DNA of 55,391 bases from Fidelibacterota bacterium (lineage in GTDB: Bacteria > Fidelibacterota > Fidelibacteria > Fidelibacterales > Fidelibacteraceae), in the NCBI GenBank assembly GCA_028716785.1, contig JAQUPD010000010.1, positions 1-55,391 on the forward strand. The letters run 5' to 3'. Made by a program: the position numbers and the translations under genes. This document shows, in pieces, positions 44,812 to 54,415 of the stretch. The notes under the pieces were generated by a model. That model saw only the letters and a list, made by a program, of their open reading frames with translations. It was not told where the DNA came from and searched no databases. Positions within the stretch are counted from its first letter, which is position 1, and each line of letters starts with the position of its first letter.

Positions 44812-44848
44812 AATATAAAGGGACGATAGAATATCGTCCCTTTATATT
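44812..44848. terminator. Strong terminator after groEL, possibly bidirectional
   Basis: A perfect 16-bp stem: AATATAAAGGGACGAT, loop AGAAT, ATCGTCCCTTTATATT. It lies 30 bp after the groEL stop and 33 bp before the end of the convergent glycosyltransferase gene. Both arms end in A/T-rich sequence, so it can serve both directions. Confidence 0.85.
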
Positions 44849-44881
44849 TAACCAAAACTCTATTACTAATATCTAATGAAC

Positions 44882-46036
44882 TTATCGTTGGTCAATTACT
44901 TCCTGAGCAAGTGAGAGATAGGCTTTGCAAACATTCTCTGACGTTACCAGATAATCAGAAGCTCGCACTTTTGCTGCTTTTTCCATTTCCTTAAGAATAT
45001 GGGGGTTGTTTTTGAGAATAAAAATGAAATTAGTCCAATCATCCGGTGCCTCCGGTGAAAAATACTGAGCAGCATCCTTGCATACTGTATAGGCAAAATC
45101 CATATCTGTTGTTAAAATAGCTTTATGAAAGTATAGCGCTTCTAAGTAAGAAAAACTTTGACTTTCCAAAAGAGAGGGTACAATAACAGCTTGACAATGA
45201 CGATAAATATCTTCCAGATATTCTTCGCTGATAAATCCAAGATTATCAAAATAGTCTGCCAAAGGAGGATGAGAAATTCTTTTTAAAAATCTAGCACCCC
45301 GGGCATCATGCCTGGGATCTACAGTAATTAAAAATTTAATTCCTTCCGCACCTTTTTCATAAAGCTTTTGGGCTATTTTTTCTAAGAGTTCTAAATTTTT
45401 ATGAGGATAATAACGGGTTGGACTAAAAAGATAAAAAGTGTCTTCTTTATAATGATAAGGAAAAGTTTTTGGAGGTTCTGAGGTGATGGGAATAGCAGAA
45501 TGAGGAATGACACGAATTTGGTTGGGATTGATATCGTGCTTGTAATACGTTACTAATCGTTTTTTGGATACCGGTGTTTGTACAACCGTGATGGTTGTAT
45601 GCTTTAAGGTAAGTCTAAAACAAATTTTTTCTAAGCGTTTCCGCAATTTTTCCGCAGGAGAAATTATTCGATAATAAGGCGATTCAGGATAAACAAAGTG
45701 AGGATGGTGAAATAAAAGAATATGCGGGACTGGTGGGAAAAAGGTGCTAATGTTAGTTAAACTAATTAAAACATCGGCATGAAAGCGGTGGACATACTTT
45801 GGAAGTAAAACATTATCAAACCACAATCTATTTAAAAAAGATGTTTTATGATGGGGTTTTCGTATAACCGTGAAAGGTGCTTTCGAGCGTTGAAGAATGC
45901 GATTAAATCCATCATTATCAGGAATAATAAATAAATAATCGTGTTCAGGATGATTTTCCAGGCTTAATAAAAGATTTTTAGCAATCCTGTTTCCACCCCC
46001 TGTATGCAAACTTACCATATTAAAGGCGATACGCAC
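44882..46036 (-). CDS. GT4-family glycosyltransferase
   Basis: A 384-residue GT-B glycosyltransferase. The N-terminal domain opens with MRIAFNMVSLHTGGGNRIAKNLL, a glycine-rich acceptor-side loop. The C-terminal nucleotide-sugar domain has FSPTRYYPHKNLELLEKIA and the donor-binding segment VPSLLESQSFSYLEALYFHKAILTTD, in which the E-x7-E pattern (E...SYLEAL) is kept. There is no signal peptide, so it acts at the cytoplasmic face, probably in surface polysaccharide synthesis. The exact sugar is unknown. It lies two bases from a second glycosyltransferase gene upstream. Confidence 0.85.
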   Translation of the reverse strand: MRIAFNMVSLHTGGGNRIAKNLLLSLENHPEHDYLFIIPDNDGFNRILQRSKAPFTVIRKPHHKTSFLNRLWFDNVLLPKYVHRFHADVLISLTNISTFFPPVPHILLFHHPHFVYPESPYYRIISPAEKLRKRLEKICFRLTLKHTTITVVQTPVSKKRLVTYYKHDINPNQIRVIPHSAIPITSEPPKTFPYHYKEDTFYLFSPTRYYPHKNLELLEKIAQKLYEKGAEGIKFLITVDPRHDARGARFLKRISHPPLADYFDNLGFISEEYLEDIYRHCQAVIVPSLLESQSFSYLEALYFHKAILTTDMDFAYTVCKDAAQYFSPEAPDDWTNFIFILKNNPHILKEMEKAAKVRASDYLVTSENVCKAYLSLAQEVIDQR

Positions 46037-46038
46037 AA

Positions 46039-47130
46039 TTACTCTCCTATAAAGCCCGCCTCGCAGTAATACTGATAAAGTTTTTCTCTTACGCTCTTAA
46101 CACCATGGGTTTTTCGAACCCAGCGTTTTCCTTCTGCACCTTTTTCTAAGATTTTTTCAGGATTTCGTATAAGATCGGCGAGTTGATCATATAAATTCTC
46201 GTGATCGATATTGATAAAAGGATGATCAGGAATAAAAGCTTCATATTGTGGAAGGAGATTGGTACACGTGCAAATTCCCATGCTTAATGATTCTACAGAA
46301 TTCATGCCATATCCCCATCCTCCTGTATTTGAAATTTGATCAATATTAATATCACAGGTGGCTTTAATTGTCATGGCTTGAGGATGAGGGACCCGCTCCA
46401 AAAGAATAAATTCCACCTTAAAATCTTTTTCAAGTTGACGACAAACTTCAATGATTCTTTCTGTACCTTTAAAATAGCGATTCATCGTCATATGTAAAAT
46501 GCGAAGGGGCGAATTCAAGTCTTTTTTAACGGGAAATTGCTCTGTATCATAGGGTAAAAAAAGGTATTTCATGCGGGGATAACGGGAAAGAAGATCCAAT
46601 TCATTGGTAAGGACTAAATCGCTCAAGGCATCCATTTTGGGTAAAACCCCCCGGTTTCGCAAATCAATACCATGGTAATGGGTTACAATGTGCTTTCCTG
46701 CTTTTTTTAAACGCTCTGCAAATCGACAATCCCGATATATATCAAGTCCCCATTCAAAATGATAAATGTCAAAATTTTCCAGAGAATATTTTTCAATTGC
46801 TTTTTCTATCTTTCTCTGCCATAAAAAATCACGTGCTTTAAAATAAAGTGCTTCCCAATAATTTGCAGGCTCCCACCAAGGAGGATTTCCAGGCTTTTCT
46901 ACGTCAGGATCTCGCTTATACCAATGAGACTGCAATCGTCTGCGAATGTTTATATACCAAGACTTGTTTGTGATTAATGGAAGATTTAAACAAATATCTT
47001 CGGGAAAATCAAGGATTGTGTGAAACATAGTCACATACCGACACTCATTTCCTGCTTCTTCATGCGCTTTTTTCCAGGTACTGAGTAAGCCGACAATGTT
47101 TTCTGGAGAAATATATAAAATCTTTGCCAT
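46039..47130 (-). CDS. Glycosyltransferase (GT-B fold)
   Basis: A 363-residue protein with a GT-B-like layout. The N-terminal part opens MAKILYISPENIVGLLSTWKKAHEEAG and includes FDIYHFEWGLDIYRDCRFAERLKKAGKHIVTHYHG. The C-terminal part has the donor-site pattern GWGYGMNSVESLSMGICTCTN (the E-S-x-x-x-G type) and LADLIRNPEKILEKGAEGKRWV, typical of glycosyltransferase C-termini. Many Trp residues at 60-110 are unusual. It is probably paired with the downstream GT4 enzyme in the same surface-glycan pathway. Confidence 0.75.
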   Translation of the reverse strand: MAKILYISPENIVGLLSTWKKAHEEAGNECRYVTMFHTILDFPEDICLNLPLITNKSWYINIRRRLQSHWYKRDPDVEKPGNPPWWEPANYWEALYFKARDFLWQRKIEKAIEKYSLENFDIYHFEWGLDIYRDCRFAERLKKAGKHIVTHYHGIDLRNRGVLPKMDALSDLVLTNELDLLSRYPRMKYLFLPYDTEQFPVKKDLNSPLRILHMTMNRYFKGTERIIEVCRQLEKDFKVEFILLERVPHPQAMTIKATCDINIDQISNTGGWGYGMNSVESLSMGICTCTNLLPQYEAFIPDHPFINIDHENLYDQLADLIRNPEKILEKGAEGKRWVRKTHGVKSVREKLYQYYCEAGFIGE

Positions 47131-47651
47131 ACACTTAGAAATTAACAGTTTATCACCGATTAATCGAGTAGAATTGATGGATTCCTATCACATGTTGATC
47201 CAAGACATGAAGGTCGACACCCCCAAATTTAATGAAGCAGGTGGATCAAATGTCGTTGTGCGCTTAGATTATCCAAGATTATTTGAAGAAATCTCTTTTT
47301 TAAAGACTTGCTGTAAGAAATATGGTTTTAAAGGATAATTTTTCTTACCAGCTAAAGTGACTTTATAAAAATATTCAAGGTTAAACCCAGTAACATGCAT
47401 ATATTTATTTCAGATTCATTACATGAAAACCCTTGAGTAAATAGATTGTTTTTCTAAAGCAAAAGCAGAATCTATATGAAAAAATGGTCTTCAAGGATAG
47501 TACACGTTGATAATTTTATAACCTTTAATTTTTTGTGTGAATTCTGTATCGTATCCCCAAGGGCGGGGAAAAATATATAAGAATAATTGAATAATATCAT
47601 ATTTTTAAGGCAAAAATATACAAAATATTAATTTATTGAAAAGTTATTTGT
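47131..47651. other. 520-bp intergenic region with a possible gene remnant
   Basis: Mostly A/T-rich sequence between two minus-strand genes. The only candidate is a plus-strand frame at 47177-47338 (53 residues, starting MDSYHMLIQDMKVDTPKF and ending KKYGFKG). It has no clear ribosome binding site and matches nothing I recognise; it could be a fragment of a lost gene. The rest, 47340-47651, shows no frame or strong hairpin. Confidence 0.45.
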
Positions 47652-48074
47652 TTAATTTTTCTGATATTTGTTAAAAAAAAGGGCTTCACGGAATTTGATA
47701 TAGAAAATAAATTCTTGCATGGAAAAAGTAATATGAATGTTGTTTAAATATTCTGGCATGTTTTCCTTTTGTTTTTTAGAAAGGGGTAGAGAAATTCGTC
47801 CCTCTGAATCAAATTGATGAAAGAAATTCTTTTCCTTTAAACTCTCGGGAGGATAATATTGTGCAATTATTTGTCTATCAGGATCATGGTACAACAGAGA
47901 TGTTGGAATGAAAGATTTTGTCCCACATTTTGGACATTCAAAGATATTGATGTTTCCCTCAAGTAACACTTTTCTAATGTGAGGTTCTTTAGATGCATTA
48001 ATACTTTGCCATACATCATAAGGACTTTCTGATCCACATTTTGGGCAGGCAAGTAACAGGGTTGTTTTAGCCAT
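47652..48074 (-). CDS. CpXC-domain zinc-ribbon protein
   Basis: A 140-residue protein with two C-P-x-C pairs, ACPKCGSESPYDVW at the N-terminus and FECPKCGTKSFIP about 30 residues later, forming one zinc ribbon. This is the CpXC domain, found in many uncharacterised bacterial proteins. The remainder (LLYHDPDRQIIAQYYPP ... IKFREALFFNK) is also typical of the family: a 'YhD--r' strand and a C-terminal helical part. The start is taken as the ATG at 48074, one codon inside a TTG. It is 6 bp downstream of asnA and co-directional; function unknown. Confidence 0.8.
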   Translation of the reverse strand: MAKTTLLLACPKCGSESPYDVWQSINASKEPHIRKVLLEGNINIFECPKCGTKSFIPTSLLYHDPDRQIIAQYYPPESLKEKNFFHQFDSEGRISLPLSKKQKENMPEYLNNIHITFSMQEFIFYIKFREALFFNKYQKN

Positions 48075-48080
48075 CAATTC

Positions 48081-49154
48081 TCACAATAAATGAATATTAT
48101 GTTTTTTGCAAATTTCACGAATAGAATCGGGCCAAATGGAGGAATGAACCTCTCCAATATGGACTTTTCGGAGAAAAAACATACATAAGCGAGACTGCCC
48201 GATACCACCCCCAATGGTTTGCGGTAATTCTCCCTTTAAAAGACGTTGGTGAAAATAGAGGTTTGTCTTATAGGTTTCATTTTTCATTTTCAATTGTCGA
48301 AGTAATGCTTTTTTATCAACGCGAATACCCATAGATGAAAGTTCCATGGCCGCATCCAATATGCGGTTGTAAATAATAATATCCCCATTTAATCCTAAAT
48401 GTCCGTCTTCAGCAGGGGTAGTCCAATCATCATAATCTGCGGCTCGACCATCATGCGGTTCTCCATTGCTTAAAGGAGCACCTATGCCTCGGATAAAAAC
48501 AGCGCTAAATTCTTTTGCAAGTTCATTTTCTCTTTCTTTTGGATTTTTATTTGGATACCGCTGTAAAACCTCTTCTGCAGTAAAAAAGTGAATTGTTTCT
48601 GGCAAATAAGGTTCTGGTAATTCAGGGTATTCCTTGCATATAATTTGTTCCGTGTCTCGAATGACTTTATAAATTTTTTTAACAATACTCTCTAAAAAAG
48701 CAACATTTCTCTCATCTTCATGCATAATGAGTTCCCAATCCCACTGGTCAACATAGAGTGAATGAAATTTATCAGGAATTTCATCAGGACGAACAGCGTT
48801 CATATTCGTATAGAGTCCTTCACCCGGTTTAAAATCATAATCAGCCAGAGCTAAGCGTTTCCATTTTGCCAAAGATTGGACAATTTCGCCTGTTTCACCG
48901 GTAGCGCCTAAAGGGAAGGAAACGGGTCTTTCTGTGCCATTTAAATAATCATTGATGCCTGAATTTGCATAAACCATAATAGGTGCTGATACTCTACTTA
49001 GATTCAAAGCTTTAGCCAATGCTCTTCGAAAAGTTTCTCTAATAATGTCAATGGCTTCCTGGGTTTTCTTTAAGTCCAAAGGACTCTCATAGTGCTCAGG
49101 AATCGTTAGAAAATCTGTAGTGAGATCAATATATTTCTTTTTTTGATTTAACAT
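48081..49154 (-). CDS. asnA: Aspartate-ammonia ligase (asparagine synthetase A)
   Basis: A 357-residue AsnA, making asparagine from aspartate, ammonia and ATP. It is related to class II aminoacyl-tRNA synthetases, and landmarks are VSAPIMVYANSGINDYLNG, VSFPLGATGETGEIVQSLAKWKR, LYTNMNAVRPDE, YVDQWDWELIM, RAADYDDW, LNGDIIIYN and the C-terminal GGGIGQSRLCMFFLRKVHIGEV. It is about 25 residues longer than the E. coli enzyme, mostly in the middle. No signal peptide; cytoplasmic. Confidence 0.95.
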   Translation of the reverse strand: MLNQKKKYIDLTTDFLTIPEHYESPLDLKKTQEAIDIIRETFRRALAKALNLSRVSAPIMVYANSGINDYLNGTERPVSFPLGATGETGEIVQSLAKWKRLALADYDFKPGEGLYTNMNAVRPDEIPDKFHSLYVDQWDWELIMHEDERNVAFLESIVKKIYKVIRDTEQIICKEYPELPEPYLPETIHFFTAEEVLQRYPNKNPKERENELAKEFSAVFIRGIGAPLSNGEPHDGRAADYDDWTTPAEDGHLGLNGDIIIYNRILDAAMELSSMGIRVDKKALLRQLKMKNETYKTNLYFHQRLLKGELPQTIGGGIGQSRLCMFFLRKVHIGEVHSSIWPDSIREICKKHNIHLL

Positions 49155-49256
49155 TTGAATCCTTCATTTAATTAAAAACTTACAAATATTCATTGTTGCT
49201 TTAAAGGAGAAAAGTGTTTTTAAGGCTTTATGGTTAACTTATTTATTCCTTGATCT

Positions 49257-51098
49257 TTATAAATGATTTGTTCTAAGGTATTTGCGGACACTTTCACAAT
49301 ACGGGCTATGAGGCCATTTTTCTAAGAAGGTTAATAAAACGTCTTCAGCCATGTCTTGGTTATTCGTAGAAAGTAAATAATAAAAATATCGAATCGTAAA
49401 ATAATCTCCCATGGCAGGATTTGCTCTTAAAGTGTCGCCATGGATGTTCCAAAATTCTTCTAAACGTTGATGCTCTCTCATCAAAAATAAAAGTTTTTCC
49501 AAGCGAAAGGCAGCTAATGAAAAAATAGGATCTTTTTGGTTCATGAGTTTTTCTGCTGTTTCTATCCCCTTTATCCACTCTCTTTTTTGAATAGCCGATT
49601 CAAGCTCCAGAATACCTAGTTCTTCTGCCCCAATTTGTAAGTAAGTGGCAAGACCTAGCAGATCATTATATAGTTCATCATGAGTATCAATAAGAGCTAA
49701 GGCTTCATTAAGATGTATTTCAAGGGAATCTTGTCGATTAAAGGCAAGATCAATCAAGAGCAAATTTAGCCGAATTTTATCTTCCTCCTTGGCATCCAAT
49801 GAATAAATATACGGAGCCTCAAGGATTTGTTGTCTTGCCCCTTTTTCATTGTTTTGCAAAATTTTGCAGGTAACAGACACATGCAAAAGGGTATTTCGAA
49901 GCGCAGGAGGAAGGGTTTGAGGAATTTCATCTACAAGGTTTGCCGCTTTATCAATATCCCCCGTTATCATGAGATGTATTTGCGCCAGGTTTATCCGAGA
50001 TTCATAACGAATTTCCTCTTTTACAAAAGAATGTGATAAAGTCTCATAAAGCATCATGGCACTATCAATGTAGGACCTATCGAATGAATAAGTAGGACAA
50101 AGAGGGAGGGTGAGAAAAAGAGAGTGAAAAGGGGGAATAATAGTAATCCCCAAATTGGGCATTTTATCTGCAAGGGCTTCGTAATTTTTTGCCTTTAAAA
50201 AAAGAACCGTCTCTTTCTCTTCCTTTTTAAGATCAAACATCTCACTCTGTTTTAAAAGATTCAAACTCAGACTATATTGAGAATTGTCAAAGAGCTTTTG
50301 AGCAGCATTTAATATGTCGTATGAAGAAAGGGGAGGAGAATTCTGAGATAAAATTGTCATACCTCGTTCATATTTTTTTGCTGTCAAAGCCAGGTCTACC
50401 AGGAGTAAGTAATCGTCACGCGTTGACGCCTTTTTTTGTAAGCTATCAAGGATCATTTCGTAAAGAGGAGCATCGGAAGGTAATGTTTTTAATTCCTGAA
50501 CAAGAAGGGGAAGGGTTCTCGGCGATTTTTCCCAATGTAACAGGAATTCTTCCAGAGCAGGATTCCACATTTGGCGCTGAATTAAGGTTGAAAAGTAAGC
50601 GTGTGATTCCAAGAGAGGATTTTTTATTTTTTCTCTAAAAAAGGTTATTACTTGGGGTAGACCATTTCCATTGTTATAAGTTGTAACATACATCAGTGCC
50701 AATTGAGGTAATCGGGATTGACGCATTCCTCGCTGGATATAGGGATCCCACAATTGAAAAGCTTCTCCCATTTTTCCTGTCGCAATTTTCAAAGCGCCTA
50801 ATTCTGCAACATATTGAATATTACTTGGATTTAGTTGATACAAATTCTGAGCAATCTCTGTCGCTTTGTCCAAATTTCCCACACGAAGAAGAGCCGATTT
50901 ATACCGGGTTAAGTATCGAATATCTTGAGGATACGCTACAAACAAGGAATCATAAAGGGATAAGGCAAGCGAAAGATCTCCTGCCGTTTCTGCTTTTTGA
51001 GCCCGCTCATATACAGTTTGAGGGTTAAAAGAATTAACCTGCCCTACAAGCAAAGAAGTAAAAAGGAAAAGCATGAGAATAACTATTCGTGATCTCAT
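49257..51098 (-). CDS. Exported TPR-rich protein of the DUF4175 operon
   Basis: A 613-residue protein with a signal peptide (RSRIVILMLFLFTSLLVGQ) and helical repeats along its length: YERAQKAETAGDLSLALSLYDSL, YKSALLRVGNLDKATEIAQNLYQLNPSN, LFDNSQYSLSLNLLKQSE, ESRINLAQIHLMITGDIDKAANLV. It ends YLLSTNNQDMAEDVLLTFLEKWPHSPYCESVRKYL, like a tol-pal/YbgF-type repeat. It starts inside the stop of the DUF4175 gene (ATGA overlap), so the two are co-translated. A periplasmic scaffold role is likely, the partner unknown. Confidence 0.75.
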   Translation of the reverse strand: MRSRIVILMLFLFTSLLVGQVNSFNPQTVYERAQKAETAGDLSLALSLYDSLFVAYPQDIRYLTRYKSALLRVGNLDKATEIAQNLYQLNPSNIQYVAELGALKIATGKMGEAFQLWDPYIQRGMRQSRLPQLALMYVTTYNNGNGLPQVITFFREKIKNPLLESHAYFSTLIQRQMWNPALEEFLLHWEKSPRTLPLLVQELKTLPSDAPLYEMILDSLQKKASTRDDYLLLVDLALTAKKYERGMTILSQNSPPLSSYDILNAAQKLFDNSQYSLSLNLLKQSEMFDLKKEEKETVLFLKAKNYEALADKMPNLGITIIPPFHSLFLTLPLCPTYSFDRSYIDSAMMLYETLSHSFVKEEIRYESRINLAQIHLMITGDIDKAANLVDEIPQTLPPALRNTLLHVSVTCKILQNNEKGARQQILEAPYIYSLDAKEEDKIRLNLLLIDLAFNRQDSLEIHLNEALALIDTHDELYNDLLGLATYLQIGAEELGILELESAIQKREWIKGIETAEKLMNQKDPIFSLAAFRLEKLLFLMREHQRLEEFWNIHGDTLRANPAMGDYFTIRYFYYLLSTNNQDMAEDVLLTFLEKWPHSPYCESVRKYLRTNHL

Positions 51099-54000
51099 TC
51101 TACCATATCTCGAAGGTTTTCTAAATAACGTTCCATTTCAGTCCGTTCTTCTGGGCTTAAAGATGTATTATTCAGCTTTTCACGAATCGATTGAATAAGT
51201 GATTCCTTACTTCCCAGATTATGAGGCAGCTGCTCAGGACTGCTTCGGACGGACTGTTTCCCTGTTTGACTTTCTCGTTCACGGCTTAATTCACGGGTAT
51301 GGATTGAACGGCTTGCATCAAGGAGTCGTTGTTCAATTCCTTGTTGCCGTTGGATTGTTCGCCGTGTATAACGTTTCTGACGCAAATCACGAATAACTTC
51401 TTCCATGTCGCTGCTAATGTTTTCAAGATGTTGACTCGTTCCATCACCCATCTGTTCCATTACCTGTTGAATTTTCTCCAATTCCCGTCGGAGGGCTTGT
51501 TGACGGGCAGCTAGTTCACTCATGAGCATCATTGTTTCATTACCAGGTCCCGGTAAAGGCATGGGCATTCCTTGAGAATCGCGGTTTAGGGCACCTTGCA
51601 TCTCTGCCAAAGCCTGTAGTTGATCCATCAATTGTTCCATCCCCGTTCCACTCTCAGAGCTCTGTGCCTGCCCCATTAACGCGAGAAGTGTCCCTGTTAA
51701 TTGATTTATTTGCGATAAATTTTGAGTCATTGCCTGTTCTGCCTGATAAAAACGTCCTTCTTGAAAATGATCTAAAATTTCTTGAGAGAGGACTTGTGCT
51801 TTTTCTACTTCCTGAAAGGGGCGTGGACCCATAAAAAAAGTTTTACGGCTGATGGCTTCTAATTCGATTGTCAATTGTTTTAAAGACTCTTGAATGAAAT
51901 TTTGTTCTGATAATCGTTCCTGAAGTGCCTGAGAATCTTTAGTTACCTTTTGAGTTCCTGGGAGGATTTTTTCCTGCTTTTCAGAAATCACAAGAGCTCG
52001 ATGAAGCATTCGTTGAAAATCTTGCAAAATCTCTTCTTTGCGGCCTTGCTGGATGGATGCCATCATTTCTTGATATTGACTTACCATCTCTTCGAGAATT
52101 TTACCTGCTTGTTCAGCATGTTGAAGACCTTCTGTCCGCTCGTTTTCTGAAAAAGCACTGGCAGCGCTCTGAAGCATTTCCTGTAATTTTGCAGCATCTA
52201 AAATGTCTGAAAATTTTTCAAATTTTTGCGAAAGCCTTTCATTCATTCCTTCAGGTAATTCATTAAGTTTTTTTTGCAAATCCTTCAAAATCTGTGAGAC
52301 CTCTTTTTCTGTATTTGCGAGCTCATAAGATGTCCGCTCACTTTCTTCTTTTAGGAGTGTCTTTTGCTTTTGTAACGCTTCTGTTAATAGGCGTTCCCCT
52401 TCTTCCAGTCGTTCTAAATCCCGTAATTCTTCAAGCAAACGAATCGTTCGTTCAAGCGACTCAGAAAATTTTTTTGCTTCTTTTTGTAACTCCTCACTCA
52501 TTGCTAATAAACTGTTAGGATCCATCTCTTGTTGAAGCTTTTCTTGCATTTTTTGGAGTTGGATAAATAACTCGCTGTTTTCAAGCTCTCGTATTAAATC
52601 CTGCAAATAACTCATGTTATCGAGAACTTCCTCAGAGAAAAGATTTTGTTCTTCTAATTCTTCGAGTTGTTTTTGGATCGATTCCTGAAGAGATTTAATT
52701 GTTTCTTTAATGGTATCCTGCTGCTCAACTAAATTTTTTATGGCTTCTTGCTGCAACCAATCGGTTTCTCCCTTTTTTAGGATGTCTTTTTTCAGCGCTT
52801 CAGCTCTTTTCTCCAAATCCTCAGAAAAGCGCTGTAATGCCTGTAAATTATCCTGGGTTTCAAAATGCTGTTGTTCTGATCGAGCGAATAATTCTGTTAA
52901 AGAAGGAAACCGTGCTTTGAAAACTTGCGAATAACTTATCCCTGGTCCTGTGTATGTGTTATTATCCACCACTTTAAATCGAAAATTTAAAACATCTCCT
53001 GGACTCAACCGTTCTTTAACTGTCCAAACTCCAGTAAGAGTTTGAGTATATTCTTCAGGATGAAAGGGGAGTGGGTTTTCCTTCCAAGTGGTATCAGGAT
53101 GTTGCTGAAATGTTCGAATCGGTTGCGTTTCAAGCGCAAAAGAAACAATTCCAAAATCATCACTGATAAAAACTTGCCATGGAATTGTCATGGTTTCATT
53201 TAAAAGAAGATCTGTTTCCGGCTCAAGAACAGCAAGGATGGGTTTTTTATCGGGATATAATGAAATCTTATAGTGCATCTCATTTTCTAAAGACATACCA
53301 AGAGTATCGGTTGCTGTAAGTATCAAAGTACCTGAACGCATGGGTGTTAAGGAAACTTCAAAGCGTCTGTCATTGGTTTTTAGATAAATCTGTTGATCAT
53401 TAAACTGAACTTTTCCACTTCCAACAGGAACTGATAGCTCTCCTTTAATGTTTACTTGGGATCCTTCCAGAATAAGAAGCTTGTCTGTCCCGCCTGTATA
53501 AATCTCTTCTTCTAACCTTGTGTAGGCAGGAGGAATTACATAAAATTCCAAAAATTCTAAAATAGGTCGCTTTAAAATTTGCACTTCATACACAGGTGAG
53601 GATTTCTCTTTCCAGGGCATAAAGATGTGAGGTCGGTGGACCGAAAAGAAATAGGTAAATGACGTTTGAAGATCGGGAAGAAAAACTCGCAACGTTGTGT
53701 CATTGATAGTTTCAGGGACATAAATTTTTGTTTTATGAGACTCTTTTATGGTCACACGTTTTGGAAAGTGAGGGGGTAGCGAGTGAATAATCTGAATTTC
53801 CAGGGAATCATTTTCTTGTTGGGTTACATTGCCTGGATGCACTTCCCATGTCCACGGAAAGGGAATGGGATACTCGTGACTCGGTGTCAAAAGACGCACA
53901 AACCCATCCCATAAAAAAAGAGAGGTAAGAATAAAAATTCCTACACACAGAGCAGTTTTTATCATGAGAGAACGATGAAGAGTTGGGCTTTCCTTTTTTT

Positions 54001-54415
54001 CAAGTTCTTTGAATAAATAATGGGGTGGTAATAACTCTGCTAAACGCTGGACAGCAAGGCGTGATAAGGGATCGGAATTTTTACTGAGCTGCCAGGCGTT
54101 TATAAAGCGGTCTTTTACCTCAGGGAATCGATTCCCCAGAGCTTCCATGAGGCGGATGTTTTCTAAGGGATTTTTACGAATATTTTTTTCATGAAAATAA
54201 TCCTTCAGCCAGAAAAGAAGTAGGACATTCCCTGTTAGGGGGATTAATAAAATCCAACGAACTGCTGATGGCATATACCATATACTTTCGATGATGGTAA
54301 TAATCACTAAATAGATGCAATTAATGTGAAGAAGCCGAAAAAAACGGGTTTTAAAGCGTTTTTTAGCTTCTTTTTTTCGAAGGATTGTCAGGATTTGTTC
54401 AAAAGGATAGTGCAT
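51095..54415 (-). CDS. DUF4175-like membrane protein with long coiled coil
   Basis: A 1106-residue protein. Two N-terminal hydrophobic helices (about 30-70) and a third near 150-170 (KTALCVGIFILTSLFLW) place it in the inner membrane. Beta-rich domains occupy about 190-500 (GGTDKLLILEGSQVNIKGEL, VFISDDFGIVSFALETQP). From about 530 to 1000 it is an almost continuous Glu/Gln/Leu-rich coiled coil with SEELQKEAKKFSESLERTIRLLEELRDL-type heptads, and the end is polar (SPEERTEMERYLENLRDMVE). This layout is that of DUF4175 proteins, which occur with MoxR, DUF58 and DUF4159 genes in FCB and alphaproteobacterial genomes; function unknown. It overlaps both neighbours. Confidence 0.8.
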   Translation of the reverse strand: MHYPFEQILTILRKKEAKKRFKTRFFRLLHINCIYLVIITIIESIWYMPSAVRWILLIPLTGNVLLLFWLKDYFHEKNIRKNPLENIRLMEALGNRFPEVKDRFINAWQLSKNSDPLSRLAVQRLAELLPPHYLFKELEKKESPTLHRSLMIKTALCVGIFILTSLFLWDGFVRLLTPSHEYPIPFPWTWEVHPGNVTQQENDSLEIQIIHSLPPHFPKRVTIKESHKTKIYVPETINDTTLRVFLPDLQTSFTYFFSVHRPHIFMPWKEKSSPVYEVQILKRPILEFLEFYVIPPAYTRLEEEIYTGGTDKLLILEGSQVNIKGELSVPVGSGKVQFNDQQIYLKTNDRRFEVSLTPMRSGTLILTATDTLGMSLENEMHYKISLYPDKKPILAVLEPETDLLLNETMTIPWQVFISDDFGIVSFALETQPIRTFQQHPDTTWKENPLPFHPEEYTQTLTGVWTVKERLSPGDVLNFRFKVVDNNTYTGPGISYSQVFKARFPSLTELFARSEQQHFETQDNLQALQRFSEDLEKRAEALKKDILKKGETDWLQQEAIKNLVEQQDTIKETIKSLQESIQKQLEELEEQNLFSEEVLDNMSYLQDLIRELENSELFIQLQKMQEKLQQEMDPNSLLAMSEELQKEAKKFSESLERTIRLLEELRDLERLEEGERLLTEALQKQKTLLKEESERTSYELANTEKEVSQILKDLQKKLNELPEGMNERLSQKFEKFSDILDAAKLQEMLQSAASAFSENERTEGLQHAEQAGKILEEMVSQYQEMMASIQQGRKEEILQDFQRMLHRALVISEKQEKILPGTQKVTKDSQALQERLSEQNFIQESLKQLTIELEAISRKTFFMGPRPFQEVEKAQVLSQEILDHFQEGRFYQAEQAMTQNLSQINQLTGTLLALMGQAQSSESGTGMEQLMDQLQALAEMQGALNRDSQGMPMPLPGPGNETMMLMSELAARQQALRRELEKIQQVMEQMGDGTSQHLENISSDMEEVIRDLRQKRYTRRTIQRQQGIEQRLLDASRSIHTRELSRERESQTGKQSVRSSPEQLPHNLGSKESLIQSIREKLNNTSLSPEERTEMERYLENLRDMVE

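Noticed and set aside
51199-52934. Many plus-strand frames of 60-100 codons opposite the DUF4175-like gene
   Set aside because: They are antisense shadows of a long, low-complexity coiled-coil gene, without ribosome binding sites or familiar motifs.
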